Source of the DNA: CAUZWH01 sp965247665
Lineage (GTDB): Bacteria > Pseudomonadota > Alphaproteobacteria > SHVV01
Length of the DNA: 64,000 bases
Assembly (NCBI GenBank): GCA_965247665.1
Contig: CBDFHH010000002.1
Span: 62,001 to 126,000 of the forward strand
Direction: 5' to 3'
Made by a program: the position numbers and the translations under genes. The notes under the pieces are model-generated. The model saw only the letters and a program-made list of their open reading frames with translations, did not search any database and was not told the DNA's origin. This document shows positions 41,095-51,016 of the stretch, one piece after another (the first letter of the stretch is position 1; the number at the start of each line of letters is the position of its first letter).

Positions 41095-42201
41095 CTAGCC
41101 TGATCGGTAGACGCGCCCGCCGGTCATCGCCTCGGGGACACCGGTGGTGCCGGGAAAGCTGATGGGAAAGCCCCGTAGCGCCCGCACTGCCATAAAGGCG
41201 AACGCCTCGGCTTCGAGCGAATCACCACGCCCGCCGACCGCCTCGATCGGCCGGACCGGCGTCGCGACGCGCTCTGCCAGCCGGTCGACCAGATGGCGAT
41301 TGTGGCGTCCGCCGCCGGTCACCAACCAGCAACTTGGCCGCTCCGGTAGATGTTCGCTTGCCTTGAGCACGCTCTCGACCGTAAACGCGGTGAAGGTTGC
41401 GGCACCGTCGGCCGGCGATAACCTCAGTGAGGACACCGCGAAATCGTCACGGTCCAACGATTTCGGCGGGTTGCGGGCGAAGTAGGGATCGTCCAGCAGC
41501 GCCGCGACGACGGCGCGGTCGGCTCGGCCCGCGGCCGCCAAACGTCCGTCGCGGTCGAACGCTTGCCCGGTCTCGGCGAGCACCCAGTCGTCGATCAACG
41601 CGTTGCCGGGGCCGGTATCGAATGCGAGCAGTCGCTCCGGCAGCGCGAGCGCGGCCTCATCGACATAGGTGACGTTGGCCACCCCGCCGATATTGAGAAC
41701 CGCTACGGGCCAGGCCAGCCGCCGGCCGTCACGGCCCAGATAACCGAGCAGATGGGCGTGATAGATCGGCGCCAGGGGTGCCCCCTGCCCGCCTGCGGCG
41801 ACATCGGCTTGTCGGAAATCACCGACCACATCGACGCCGAGCTCGCGCGCGAGCCAAGCCGGGTCTCCAATCTGCCTGGTGCGACGAAGGTCGGGGCGGT
41901 GGGATACGGTGTGGCCGTGAAAGCCAACCACGTCGATAGCGCGGCGGTCGATCCCGTTGGCTTCGAAAAAAGACCCCACGGCGGTTGCGTGCGCCTCGGT
42001 CAGCGCACGGCCGACCTCGTCGCACCCGTCGAGCTGTCCCAACGCCGCGCGGATGGCATCGCGCAGTTCGACAGCGTAGGGGACGGAGGCCGCCGGTCCG
42101 AGCGCGGCGATTTCAGTGCCGTCGGTTTCGATCAGGGCGATGTCGATCGCGTCGATCGAGGTGCCGCTCATCAAACCAATCGCGCGATAGCGATGCGCCA
42201 T
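41095..42201 (-). CDS. anmK: Anhydro-N-acetylmuramic acid kinase
   Basis: A 368-residue cell-wall recycling kinase that converts anhydro-MurNAc to MurNAc-6-phosphate. Motifs: G-L-M-S-G-T-S-I-D-A-I-D near residue 9 (ATP binding), V-V-G-F-H-G-H-T-V-S-H near residue 92, F-D-T-G-P-G-N-A-L-I-D-D near residue 195, and V-T-G-G-G-R-H-N near residue 296. Divergent from tyrS with 150 bp between. Confidence 0.94.
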   Translation of the reverse strand: MAHRYRAIGLMSGTSIDAIDIALIETDGTEIAALGPAASVPYAVELRDAIRAALGQLDGCDEVGRALTEAHATAVGSFFEANGIDRRAIDVVGFHGHTVSHRPDLRRTRQIGDPAWLARELGVDVVGDFRQADVAAGGQGAPLAPIYHAHLLGYLGRDGRRLAWPVAVLNIGGVANVTYVDEAALALPERLLAFDTGPGNALIDDWVLAETGQAFDRDGRLAAAGRADRAVVAALLDDPYFARNPPKSLDRDDFAVSSLRLSPADGAATFTAFTVESVLKASEHLPERPSCWLVTGGGRHNRHLVDRLAERVATPVRPIEAVGGRGDSLEAEAFAFMAVRALRGFPISFPGTTGVPEAMTGGRVYRSG

Positions 42202-42352
42202 TTCAGGAAACGGGCTCAGCTTCCGATCGAAAACCGGACCATTCTATCCGCGAAGCGATAAGATCGTCAGCGCGGGTACGCGTTTTGCGCGCGCGCAAAT
42301 TGTGATATTGCCCGGCTTCGACACCGGTGACGATCGCAGGCTACTTCGAGCA

Positions 42353-43612
42353 ATGACGAGTCCTAAATCCGAATTCCTGCAGCGGGTAACCGCTCGGGGA
42401 TTTGTCCACCAAATCACTGATGTCGAAGGGCTCGACGCGGCGGCGGTAAGCGGGCGCCTGACCGCTTATATCGGATTCGATTGTACCGCGCCGAGCCTTC
42501 ACGTCGGCCATCTGAGAATGATCATGCTGTTGCGTATCCTGCAGCAGACGGGACACCGCCCCATCGTGCTCATGGGCGGCGGCACGACCAGGGTCGGCGA
42601 TCCCAGCGGTAAGGATGAAGCGCGCCAACTCCTCAACGATGGTCAAATCGAGACCAACCTCGCGGGTATCAAGACCGTGTTCGGGCGGTTTCTCAAGTTC
42701 GGCGATGGACCGCAAGACGCCATCATGGTCAACAACGCCGATTGGCTCGACGACCTCGCCTATATCCCCTTCCTGTGTGAGGTGGGACGACACTTCTCGA
42801 TCAATCGCATGCTTGGTTTCGACAGCGTCAAGCTGCGGCTCGAACGCGAGCAGCCGCTTTCGTTCCTCGAGTTCAACTACATGGTTCTGCAGGCTTACGA
42901 TTTCCTCGAGCTGAGCCGGCGCTACGACTGCAATCTCCAGATGGGAGGGTCGGACCAGTGGGGGAATATCGTTAACGGTATCGAGCTCGCCCGGCGAACC
43001 GACAACCGCGCCTGCTACGGCCTGACCACACCGCTGCTGACGACGGCAGCTGGCGCAAAGATGGGTAAGACCGCCGCGGGAGCGGTGTGGCTGAACGCTG
43101 ATATGCTGTCGCCCTACCACTATTGGCAATTCTGGCGCAATACCGACGATGCCGATGTCGGTCGTTTTCTCCGCTCGTTTACCGAACTTGAGGACAACGA
43201 GATCAAACGGCTCGAAAGGTTAGCGGGCGCCGAACTCAACGCTGCCAAGAAGATCCTGGCCACCGAGGCAACCCGCCTGTGTCACGGCGAGGCTGCCGCC
43301 AACACCGCCGCGGAGACGGCTCGGCGCACGTTCGAGCAAGGCGCGACCGCCGCGGCCCTTCCGACCGTCGACATCGATCGCCAGGAGCTCGAAACCGGGA
43401 TCGCGGCGTTCGAGTTGTTTCGGCGTAGCGGCTTGTGCAGATCCGGAGGTGAGGCGCGGCGGCTGATTCGCGGTGGCGGCGGACGTATCAACGACGTCGT
43501 GGTCGAGGATGAGCGAACGATCGTCGCCGGCGACGCACTCACCGACGAGGGGGCGATCAAACTCTCGGCCGGCCGCAAGCGCCACGTTGTCGTTCGACCA
43601 CGGGACAACTAA
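42353..43612 (+). CDS. tyrS: Tyrosyl-tRNA synthetase
   Basis: A 419-residue class I synthetase charging tRNA-Tyr. The HIGH-like motif is P-S-L-H-V-G-H-L near residue 45, and the KMSKS-like motif is A-K-M-G-K-T near residue 235. Y-x-x-x-Q-x-x-D (Y-M-V-L-Q-A-Y-D) binds tyrosine. An S4 RNA-binding domain with G-G-E-A-R-R-L-I-R-G-G forms the C-terminus. ATG 42353 fits family N-termini; the open frame from 42302 adds unlikely residues. It ends four bases from the convergent YhdP-like gene. Confidence 0.96.
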   Translation: MTSPKSEFLQRVTARGFVHQITDVEGLDAAAVSGRLTAYIGFDCTAPSLHVGHLRMIMLLRILQQTGHRPIVLMGGGTTRVGDPSGKDEARQLLNDGQIETNLAGIKTVFGRFLKFGDGPQDAIMVNNADWLDDLAYIPFLCEVGRHFSINRMLGFDSVKLRLEREQPLSFLEFNYMVLQAYDFLELSRRYDCNLQMGGSDQWGNIVNGIELARRTDNRACYGLTTPLLTTAAGAKMGKTAAGAVWLNADMLSPYHYWQFWRNTDDADVGRFLRSFTELEDNEIKRLERLAGAELNAAKKILATEATRLCHGEAAANTAAETARRTFEQGATAAALPTVDIDRQELETGIAAFELFRRSGLCRSGGEARRLIRGGGGRINDVVVEDERTIVAGDALTDEGAIKLSAGRKRHVVVRPRDN

Positions 43613-43616
43613 GGCG

Positions 43617-46600
43617 CTAACGTTCCGTATTCGGCGCCTCGACGGCGTCGCCATCTTGGTCATCCTTCGCGCCGTTTGCCGGCCGGCGCTCGAGCAGGGT
43701 GACGAAGCGACGGAGAAAACCGGGCGCCAGCGCCGACAGCGGATTGACCTGGATGTCCGCTTCGTCGGCTTTACCACGAAACGAATAGGTCAAAGCGAAC
43801 ACGCCTTCACCCTTGCCGCCCACCAGGAGATCTCCCAACAACGGAATATTGCCGAGCAGCGAGTTAAGCGTATAGGCCGGCACGATCGTGCCGCTAAAGT
43901 CGACATCTTCGGTAGCGAGCGCGTACGTGCCGCTGGCCGTGGCCCCGAGCACCGGGCCAAACGCGCGGCCTTCATCGATTTTCAAGACCCCGTCCTTAAG
44001 CTCGAAAGGCAGATCCAGTCTGACGAACGATATGCCGTTACCGCCGCGCAGGAGCTCTAGAATCCCCTGCAGTGACGCCAACGTCAGAATTTGGGCGAGC
44101 GCGGGGGCCTTCACCAGCGTGAACTCCCGGATCTGGACACGCCCCTTGATCGGTTCCCCCGGCATCGTGTCATCGATTTGCGCCGCGAACTCGAGCCGAC
44201 CGCCGAGGGCGTTGTCGGTGAAACCGATCGCCTGCGCCACCAATCCGGCATCCGCGCTGTCGAGATGAACCCGGCGAACGCCATTTTCGGCCTCGATGCG
44301 GAACGCCAAAGTCTTGCCCTCGGTACCGAAGCCGCCGGTAACGGAGAGCTCGACCCAACGATCGCCATCGTACCGCCCCCGCCCGCGTGCGCCGCGCAGG
44401 CTCTCGCCCTCGCCGATCAATAGCTCATCGACGCGTAACGAGAAATCTAGCGGCGGCAGAGTGCCCTCGCCCCCCTCGAGAAGGTCGCCAATATAGGGAT
44501 TGAAATCGAGTCTTTGGCCCTCGACGGCGATGATAAAGCCCTCCGGCGCGCGCGGCCGAAGAGAAAACGAAAGGTCGGACCGTCCAACGATGAGATGGCT
44601 AAGGTCGAACCTGCGAATGGCCGCATCGGCAGCGAGTTCGAGCACTCCGCTCGCCACCAAATCGTCGGCGCGGAACTCGATAGCGTCGACGATTACCGAC
44701 CCGTCGGATTGCGGAATCACCACGGCCCGCGCACGTGCCGGGCGGTGTGGCGATTTGCGCCAACGAAGCGCAGCGAGATTGATCGCGGCGCCGAGAAAAT
44801 TAGCCTCGATTACCGCGCGTTTTAACGACCCGCGATCGACCGCGGCATCGACGCTGACATCTACGAATCCACCGATCGCGCCCGCGGTGCCCAATCCCAG
44901 CCGCTCTCGACCCGCTTCGTCGATTTGGGTTCGCAGGAGATATCGACCGGTGGCGCCGCGATCGCCCAGATTTTGTCGCCACCGGACCGTCACCGGCGTG
45001 CCTCCGACAAAGACCGCGCCGTCGAGGTCGAAGCCGTTGCGGTCAAGCCGAAGGCTCAACGTCCCGCGGTCGAAGTCGACCGCGGGAAAGGGCAGCGACC
45101 CGCTGACGTCCGCCAAGTTCGCAGCGGCTGCAAAATCCACTGGTTTCAACGACGTCCCCTGCTCCGCGCGCCGCAGTGTTATTTGCGTGCGCGCGGCAAC
45201 CGCCCCCTCGATTGAGCGGGCCGGAATGCCTTGCCCGCGGACGAATCCAAGCTTGGGAGCGTCGAGGATATCGAGCACCTTGGCGAGTTGTCCTCGCAGA
45301 ACGAACGCGATCGACATCTCTTGCGCCGACGCTGAGAGACCGGCCATGGCAAGAGTCATTTCGGAGACGTCGATGCCGTCGAGATCCGCCGTATCGACGC
45401 TTACCTCAAGGAAGTTGTCGGCGATTCGTCCGCGACCGGAGACCGATACCAGAGGCGGGAGGCCCTCGATGTAGGCGACCGATAGCCCAGAGAACACGAA
45501 ATCGGCGGCGAAGATTCGGCTGCGGCTATCTTCACCCTGCCGCAAACCCGCGAGTTCGATATTCGCTTCAACGATGCGGCCATCGCCGATTCTCGATGCC
45601 ACCCAATCGCGGGCAGCACCGCCGATGCGGTGCGGCCACAGCGCCGGTAATCTTCGGATCGGCAGGTCGAGGACCCGGACCTCGCCGGCAAACTCGGGCT
45701 CGTCCGCGACAAGCCGGACAATCCCCTGCGCGGTCACCAGGGTTCCACCGAGATCGACCGCCAGTTCATCGATGACGGCTTCGACGGCCGACCATTTGAA
45801 CGACCCGTGCGCCGTCGCGCGAACCACCGGCAATCGTTCGGCAAAGGTGTCGGGAAGGTCGATGAATCCGCTGTTGCTGGCGACGGAAAATCGCCCATCG
45901 GAGACCTCGCCATCGGTGCCGACGGCAAACTGCACGTTGCCGCCAATTTGCAGCTCCAGTCCGGCGAGCTTGTCAAGGATACGACCCTGCTGCGCCAGAT
46001 CAGGCAGGTAGAGATCTTGGAAAGAGACACCCACCTTGGCACTGCCGGAAACGCTGTCATAGCTGACCGTCCCTGCCGCGCGGGCACGGCGGCCGCCGAA
46101 ATCGAACTCGAGCCGGGCATCTCCGGTAATCGACTGACCGCGTCGTAGAACCACAAGATCGACCTTGGCCGCCCGCCACAACGCGCCATTGATCTGATCG
46201 ATCAGAGTCAGGTTGGAATCGAGAATGCTGACCCGCGTGAGGTTGCCGGTATTCGGAGCGGCGTCGGGTGGAACCAGCAGTTCGTTGGCCAGGCGCACCA
46301 GGAGCGGATTGTCTCCCCCCCGAATTGACGCTTCGCCAAACCCGAGCCCGATCGAGCCGTCGCTACGGCGGATCACAACCGTTTCCGCGCCGATCACGTC
46401 AACACTGCTGAGACGCAACCTCGCCTCTAATAACGCGCGGCCGCTTAGGCCGATGGAGATCTCAGGAAGTTCGGCAATTTCGGTTTGTTCGGCATCGACG
46501 ATAACCACATCGCGGGCGCGGATATCGAGCGTGCGGTCCCATCCCGCCCACGCCAGCATGGTGTCGCCGAACCGGATACCGACTTCCCCGCCCCGTCCCT

Positions 46601-46748
46601 GGTTCAAAGCCTCCTCGAGGTAGGGTGTCAGGAATGCGATCGACACCGGCCCGACGGCAAGCCGCCAGGCCAGCCCCGCGCCGGCAATAATCAGGATGAT
46701 CGCCAGCGCCGCCAATATGCGGACTACAGACCCGGCTATTCGGCGCAT
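43617..46748 (-). CDS. AsmA/YhdP-like envelope protein
   Basis: A 1043-residue protein with one N-terminal membrane helix (residues ~8-30) followed by a long periplasmic part rich in beta structure. Near residue 35 it has V-S-I-A-F-L-T-P-Y-L-E and repeated short strand patterns such as L-S-S-V-D-V. The C-terminus has an AsmA-like region (about 830-990). Proteins of the YhdP/TamB/AsmA group are thought to form lipid-conducting bridges between inner and outer membranes. Single gene; it shares its upstream region with glnE. Confidence 0.8.
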   Translation of the reverse strand: MRRIAGSVVRILAALAIILIIAGAGLAWRLAVGPVSIAFLTPYLEEALNQGRGGEVGIRFGDTMLAWAGWDRTLDIRARDVVIVDAEQTEIAELPEISIGLSGRALLEARLRLSSVDVIGAETVVIRRSDGSIGLGFGEASIRGGDNPLLVRLANELLVPPDAAPNTGNLTRVSILDSNLTLIDQINGALWRAAKVDLVVLRRGQSITGDARLEFDFGGRRARAAGTVSYDSVSGSAKVGVSFQDLYLPDLAQQGRILDKLAGLELQIGGNVQFAVGTDGEVSDGRFSVASNSGFIDLPDTFAERLPVVRATAHGSFKWSAVEAVIDELAVDLGGTLVTAQGIVRLVADEPEFAGEVRVLDLPIRRLPALWPHRIGGAARDWVASRIGDGRIVEANIELAGLRQGEDSRSRIFAADFVFSGLSVAYIEGLPPLVSVSGRGRIADNFLEVSVDTADLDGIDVSEMTLAMAGLSASAQEMSIAFVLRGQLAKVLDILDAPKLGFVRGQGIPARSIEGAVAARTQITLRRAEQGTSLKPVDFAAAANLADVSGSLPFPAVDFDRGTLSLRLDRNGFDLDGAVFVGGTPVTVRWRQNLGDRGATGRYLLRTQIDEAGRERLGLGTAGAIGGFVDVSVDAAVDRGSLKRAVIEANFLGAAINLAALRWRKSPHRPARARAVVIPQSDGSVIVDAIEFRADDLVASGVLELAADAAIRRFDLSHLIVGRSDLSFSLRPRAPEGFIIAVEGQRLDFNPYIGDLLEGGEGTLPPLDFSLRVDELLIGEGESLRGARGRGRYDGDRWVELSVTGGFGTEGKTLAFRIEAENGVRRVHLDSADAGLVAQAIGFTDNALGGRLEFAAQIDDTMPGEPIKGRVQIREFTLVKAPALAQILTLASLQGILELLRGGNGISFVRLDLPFELKDGVLKIDEGRAFGPVLGATASGTYALATEDVDFSGTIVPAYTLNSLLGNIPLLGDLLVGGKGEGVFALTYSFRGKADEADIQVNPLSALAPGFLRRFVTLLERRPANGAKDDQDGDAVEAPNTER

Positions 46749-46888
46749 TCGTACGGCGTCCTGGTCGGGTTACCAGTGCGGATGCGCATTGTCCTCGTGA
46801 CCCCTATCATGGCTTTCAAGAAACGTCGTTCTACGTATCACCCATCGTGACCGGCGGCACTTGCGTGCCACAAGAAATACCCACCCTA

Positions 46889-49828
46889 ATGGAACCGTTT
46901 GCACTCCTCGATCGGACCGAAACGATCCCCGAACCGGCCGATCCGGCGCTTACCGGGTTGGGCTTCGCCAAGTGGCACGACGCGCTCGCCGATCAGGACG
47001 CGGCGATCGAAGAACAATGCCGGGCGATCGAAGCCTCGGCAACGGGTAAAGCGATTCTATCCGCGGTCTTCGGCAACAGTCCGTTTCTCAGTCAGACACT
47101 GGTTCGCGAACTCGGGATCTTTGTGCGCATCGTGCGGGAGGGACCGGAATCTTGTTTTCAGGACCTGCTGGCGGCGAACACGCAGGCCGTGGGCGGCAGC
47201 GATAATTCGCTGATGACCGAGCTGCGGCGGCGGCGCAGCGAAGTCGCGCTCCTGGTGGCCGTCGCCGACATCACCAATGCCTGGCCGCTTGATCGGGTTA
47301 CCGGCGCGCTCAGCGCGTTTGCCGAATCGGCGATTCAACGCGCTGCAAACCACTTGATCGCATCGGCGGTTGCCGGCGGCCAGCTGGGCAGCAGCAATGC
47401 CGACGCGCCGGCCGAGTCGAGCGGGTTCGTGGTCATCGGCATGGGTAAGCTCGGCGCCGGTGAGCTCAATTATTCAAGCGATATCGACCTCATCGTCCTC
47501 TACGATGACGAACGCATCGACTATCGCGGCGACGACCACCCACAGGCGCTGTTTGTCGACATCACCCGGCGCTTGGTGAGAATCCTGCAAGAACGTACGG
47601 CGCACGGTTATGTATTTCGCACGGACCTCCGGCTGCGACCGGACCCGGGCGCGACACCGCCGGCGTTGTCGATGGCTGCCGCCGAACGCTATTACGAAAG
47701 CGTGGGACAGAATTGGGAGCGTGCCGCCTTGATCAAGGCGCGCGCGGTTGCAGGCGATTTTTCCGCCGGGGCCGACTTCCTCGACCGTATCTCCCCGTTC
47801 ATCTGGCGCAAGCATCTGGACTTTGCAGCAATCGCCGATATCCACTCGATCAAACGGCAGATCACCGCCCATCGCGGACACGCCAAGACTGCAGTCGCCG
47901 GGCACAACATCAAGCTCGGCCGAGGGGGGATTAGAGAGATAGAGTTTTTCGTTCAAACACAACAGATTATAGCTGGTGGAAAAGACTTTACTTTAAGGAT
48001 GCGCAAGACCCTGGATGGACTTGATGCGCTCGCCAGGTCAGGACGAATCGAACCCCAGGTGGTGCGGGATCTTGCCGCCGCCTACACCTATCTCCGCCGC
48101 GTCGAGCACCGGCTGCAGATGATCAATGACGAACAGACCCATACTTTACCGGCCGATGAGATCAAGCTCGCGAACCTGGCGACATTCATGGGAGCGACCT
48201 CAACCACCGCCTTTTGCGATGAGCTCAAGACCCATCTCGACGCTGTGGTCGGCCACTATGCGCGTTTGTTCGAGCGCGAAGATTCGCTCGGCGCGCCCGG
48301 CAATCTGGTCTTTACCGGAAGTTCCGACGATCCCGAAACCCTGGATACGCTGGTTGAGCTGGGATTTCGCGAGGCGAGGCGGGTATCGGAACGCATCCGT
48401 AGCTGGCACCACGGCCGTTTCGCAGCGACGCGAACCGTCCGCGCGCGCGAACTGCTGACCCTGCTGATGCCACGCCTGCTGGAAGCGCTTTCGCAAACCG
48501 CCGATCCCGACGCCGCTTTTGTCAAATTCGACGAATTTCTGGGTCGACTGCCGGCCGGCGTGCAGCTGTTCTCTCTGTTCAACGAAAATCGGATATTGCT
48601 CAACCTCGTCGCCGAGATCATGGGAACCGCACCGCGCTTGGCCGATGCGCTCAGCCACAACGCAACGATGTTCGACGCAGTCCTGTCGCCGGACTTCTTC
48701 GAACCGCTGCCCGATGGAGAACAGCTCAGGCGGCAGTTGAACGACGCGCTGGCTCGCGCGCGCGATTATCAGGACATTCTCGATCTCGCTCGCCGTTGGG
48801 CCAACGAGCAGAAGTTTAGAGTCGGCGTACAGATCCTCAGAAACGCATTGAGCGCCGCCGATGCCGGCCCGGACCTTAGCGGCCTCGCCGACGTGTTGAT
48901 CGCCCGGCTCACCGACGATGTCGGCGCGCAACTGGCTGAGCAGCACGGCGTCGTCCCCGGCGGCAGTTTCGCGGTTGTTGGGCTGGGTAAACTCGGTGCG
49001 CGCGAGCTCACGCCGGAATCCGACCTCGACCTCGTCTTCATTTATGACTGCGATCCGGACCGTCCCGACTCCGACGGGGCGCGTCCTTTGCCGGCCCCTC
49101 TCTACTACACCCGCCTTGGCCAGCGGTTGATCAGCGCACTTACAGCTCTCACCGGCGAAGGCAGGCTCTACGATGTCGATATGCGATTGCGACCCACCGG
49201 TAATTCGGGACCGGTGGCAACCCATCTCGACGGCTTTGTTCGGTACCAGCGGAAAACGGCGTGGACCTGGGAGCACATGGTCCTGACAAGAGCTCGGGTC
49301 GTCGCCGCACCACCGCCTCTTTTCGACCGCACCGAGCAAGCGATCCGCGAGGTGTTGCGAATCCGGCGCGATCGTACGCGACTGGTTCTCGATGTCGGCG
49401 AAATGCGTAAGCGTATCGAAAAGGAGCACGCGACCGACGATCCGTGGAACGTGAAATATTCGCGCGGCGGCCTTATCGACCTGCAGTTCGTCTGCCAACT
49501 CCTCCAACTCGCGCACGCCGCGCAATTCCCCGAACTGATCGGCGGGAGTACCGCAAGCGTGATCGAAAAATTGTCAGCGAAAGGATTGATCAGAGCGCGA
49601 CAAGCCCAGGAGCTGGTTGCGGCGGCGCACCTGATGATCAATATTCAGGGCCTGCTGCGCCTCACTATTCCCGGCGCCTTCGACGAGGCCGAAGCGCCAA
49701 ACGCGTTGCGCGCCGCGTTGGCTCGCGCCGGCGGCGCCGAAGGCGTAACCGCGCTTCGCGACCACCTCGTTGCCGCCCAGCGGATGGTTCTCGACGCTTA
49801 CCGGGAGCATGTCGAGCGCGCGAATTAG
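46889..49828 (+). CDS. glnE: Bifunctional glutamine synthetase adenylyltransferase/deadenylylase
   Basis: A ~979-residue enzyme that adenylylates and deadenylylates glutamine synthetase in response to PII signals. The two nucleotidyltransferase domains are visible: M-G-K-L-G-A-G-E-L-N-Y-S-S-D-I-D-L near residue 190, and L-G-K-L-G-A-R-E-L-T-P-E-S-D-L-D-L near residue 700. The pairs of Asp in each (D-I-D, D-L-D) bind metal. ATG 46889 is assumed; a GTG at 46847 is in frame and would add 14 residues. It links to nitrogen control. Confidence 0.94.
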   Translation: MEPFALLDRTETIPEPADPALTGLGFAKWHDALADQDAAIEEQCRAIEASATGKAILSAVFGNSPFLSQTLVRELGIFVRIVREGPESCFQDLLAANTQAVGGSDNSLMTELRRRRSEVALLVAVADITNAWPLDRVTGALSAFAESAIQRAANHLIASAVAGGQLGSSNADAPAESSGFVVIGMGKLGAGELNYSSDIDLIVLYDDERIDYRGDDHPQALFVDITRRLVRILQERTAHGYVFRTDLRLRPDPGATPPALSMAAAERYYESVGQNWERAALIKARAVAGDFSAGADFLDRISPFIWRKHLDFAAIADIHSIKRQITAHRGHAKTAVAGHNIKLGRGGIREIEFFVQTQQIIAGGKDFTLRMRKTLDGLDALARSGRIEPQVVRDLAAAYTYLRRVEHRLQMINDEQTHTLPADEIKLANLATFMGATSTTAFCDELKTHLDAVVGHYARLFEREDSLGAPGNLVFTGSSDDPETLDTLVELGFREARRVSERIRSWHHGRFAATRTVRARELLTLLMPRLLEALSQTADPDAAFVKFDEFLGRLPAGVQLFSLFNENRILLNLVAEIMGTAPRLADALSHNATMFDAVLSPDFFEPLPDGEQLRRQLNDALARARDYQDILDLARRWANEQKFRVGVQILRNALSAADAGPDLSGLADVLIARLTDDVGAQLAEQHGVVPGGSFAVVGLGKLGARELTPESDLDLVFIYDCDPDRPDSDGARPLPAPLYYTRLGQRLISALTALTGEGRLYDVDMRLRPTGNSGPVATHLDGFVRYQRKTAWTWEHMVLTRARVVAAPPPLFDRTEQAIREVLRIRRDRTRLVLDVGEMRKRIEKEHATDDPWNVKYSRGGLIDLQFVCQLLQLAHAAQFPELIGGSTASVIEKLSAKGLIRARQAQELVAAAHLMINIQGLLRLTIPGAFDEAEAPNALRAALARAGGAEGVTALRDHLVAAQRMVLDAYREHVERAN

Positions 49829-49848
49829 AACAGAGCATCGCAGCTGGT

Positions 49849-50980
49849 CTAGGCGTCAGTCTCGGTCGCCGTTATCGAATCATCGTCCGCGCGCATGGCC
49901 AGCGCGGCCTCCATGAATGCATCGAGATCACCGTCGAGAACGGCCGAGGTGTCGGCGGTCTCCACGCCGGTGCGCACGTCTTTAACCAGCCGATAGGGGT
50001 GGAGCACATACGAGCGAATCTGGCGGCCCCAACCGATTTCGCTTTTACTTTCGTGCAGCGCCTGCCGCTCCTGTTCCCGCTTTTGTAGCTCCACTTCGTA
50101 GAGGCGCGCTTTCAGCATCGACAACGCCGCAGCGCGGTTCTTGTGCTGCGAGCGATCCGACTGGCATTGCACGACGATATTGGTCGGCAGGTGGGTAATG
50201 CGCACGGCGCTATCGGTCCGGTTGACGTGTTGCCCGCCGGCACCCGATGCCCGGTAGGTATCGATGCGAAGATCCTTGTCTTGAATGTCGACCGCGATCG
50301 AGTCGTCGATCACGGGATAAGCGCCGACGCTGGCGAAGCTGGTGTGTCGACGAGCGCTGGCGTCGAACGGAGAGATGCGCACAAGGCGGTGAACACCGCT
50401 TTCAGTCTTCAACCAGCCATAGGCGTTGTCGCCTACCACGCGTATCGTCGCCGATTTGATCCCCGTTTCCTCCCCCGCGCTCTGCTCGATCCATTCCACA
50501 CGGTGGCCGTGGCTTTCCGCCCATCGCACATACATGCGCAGCAGCATCTCGGCCCAATCCTGTGACTCCGTTCCGCCGGCACCGGCATGGACTTCGAGGT
50601 AACTCGCATTGGTGTCCGCTTCTCCGGACAGTAGCGTCTCGAGCTGGATTTCGAGCACCCGTTTGGACAGCTCCGCGAGAGCCGCCGCGGCCTCTGCCAC
50701 CACATCGTCGTCGCCTTCCGCTTTCGCTATTTCCGCGAGCTCGAGGTGGTAGGAGAGCTCCTCTTCCAAGACCCGATGATGCTCGATGATCGATTCGAGA
50801 CGAGTCCGCTCCCGCATCAGCTGCTGGGCGAGCCGCGGGTTGTTCCAAAGATCCGGGTTTTCGGCTTGGCCGTTAAGCTCTTCGAGCCGTTTCAGCGCGG
50901 CGTCCCAGTCAAAGATGCCTCCGTATGAGACCGAGAGACTGCCTGATTTCCTCGCTCAGGGACTGAATATCCGCTCGCAT
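49849..50980 (-). CDS. prfB: Peptide chain release factor 2 with programmed +1 frameshift
   Basis: RF2 ends translation at UGA and UAA. The first 23 codons run from ATG 50980 to CTT (50914-50912) followed by in-frame TGA; reading then continues in the +1 frame from GAC (50910-50908) to the stop at 49849, giving 376 residues. The stop-codon tripeptide S-P-F and the catalytic G-G-Q (in A-G-G-Q-H-V-N-R) are present. N-P-x-L-W-N-N typical of RF2 appears just after the shift. It lies downstream of mrcA on the same strand. Confidence 0.95.
50908..50923 (-). promoter_or_regulatory. prfB programmed frameshift site
   Basis: On the minus strand CGGAGG-CAT-CTT-TGA-C. The SD-like GGAGG three bases before the slippery CTT and the TGA-C stop context match the known RF2 autoregulatory site. 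When RF2 is scarce, the ribosome shifts by +1 and makes RF2. Confidence 0.92.
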
Positions 50981-51016
50981 GTCGCTCGCCGTGTCGCTCG
51001 AGTGATCGTCAGCATG

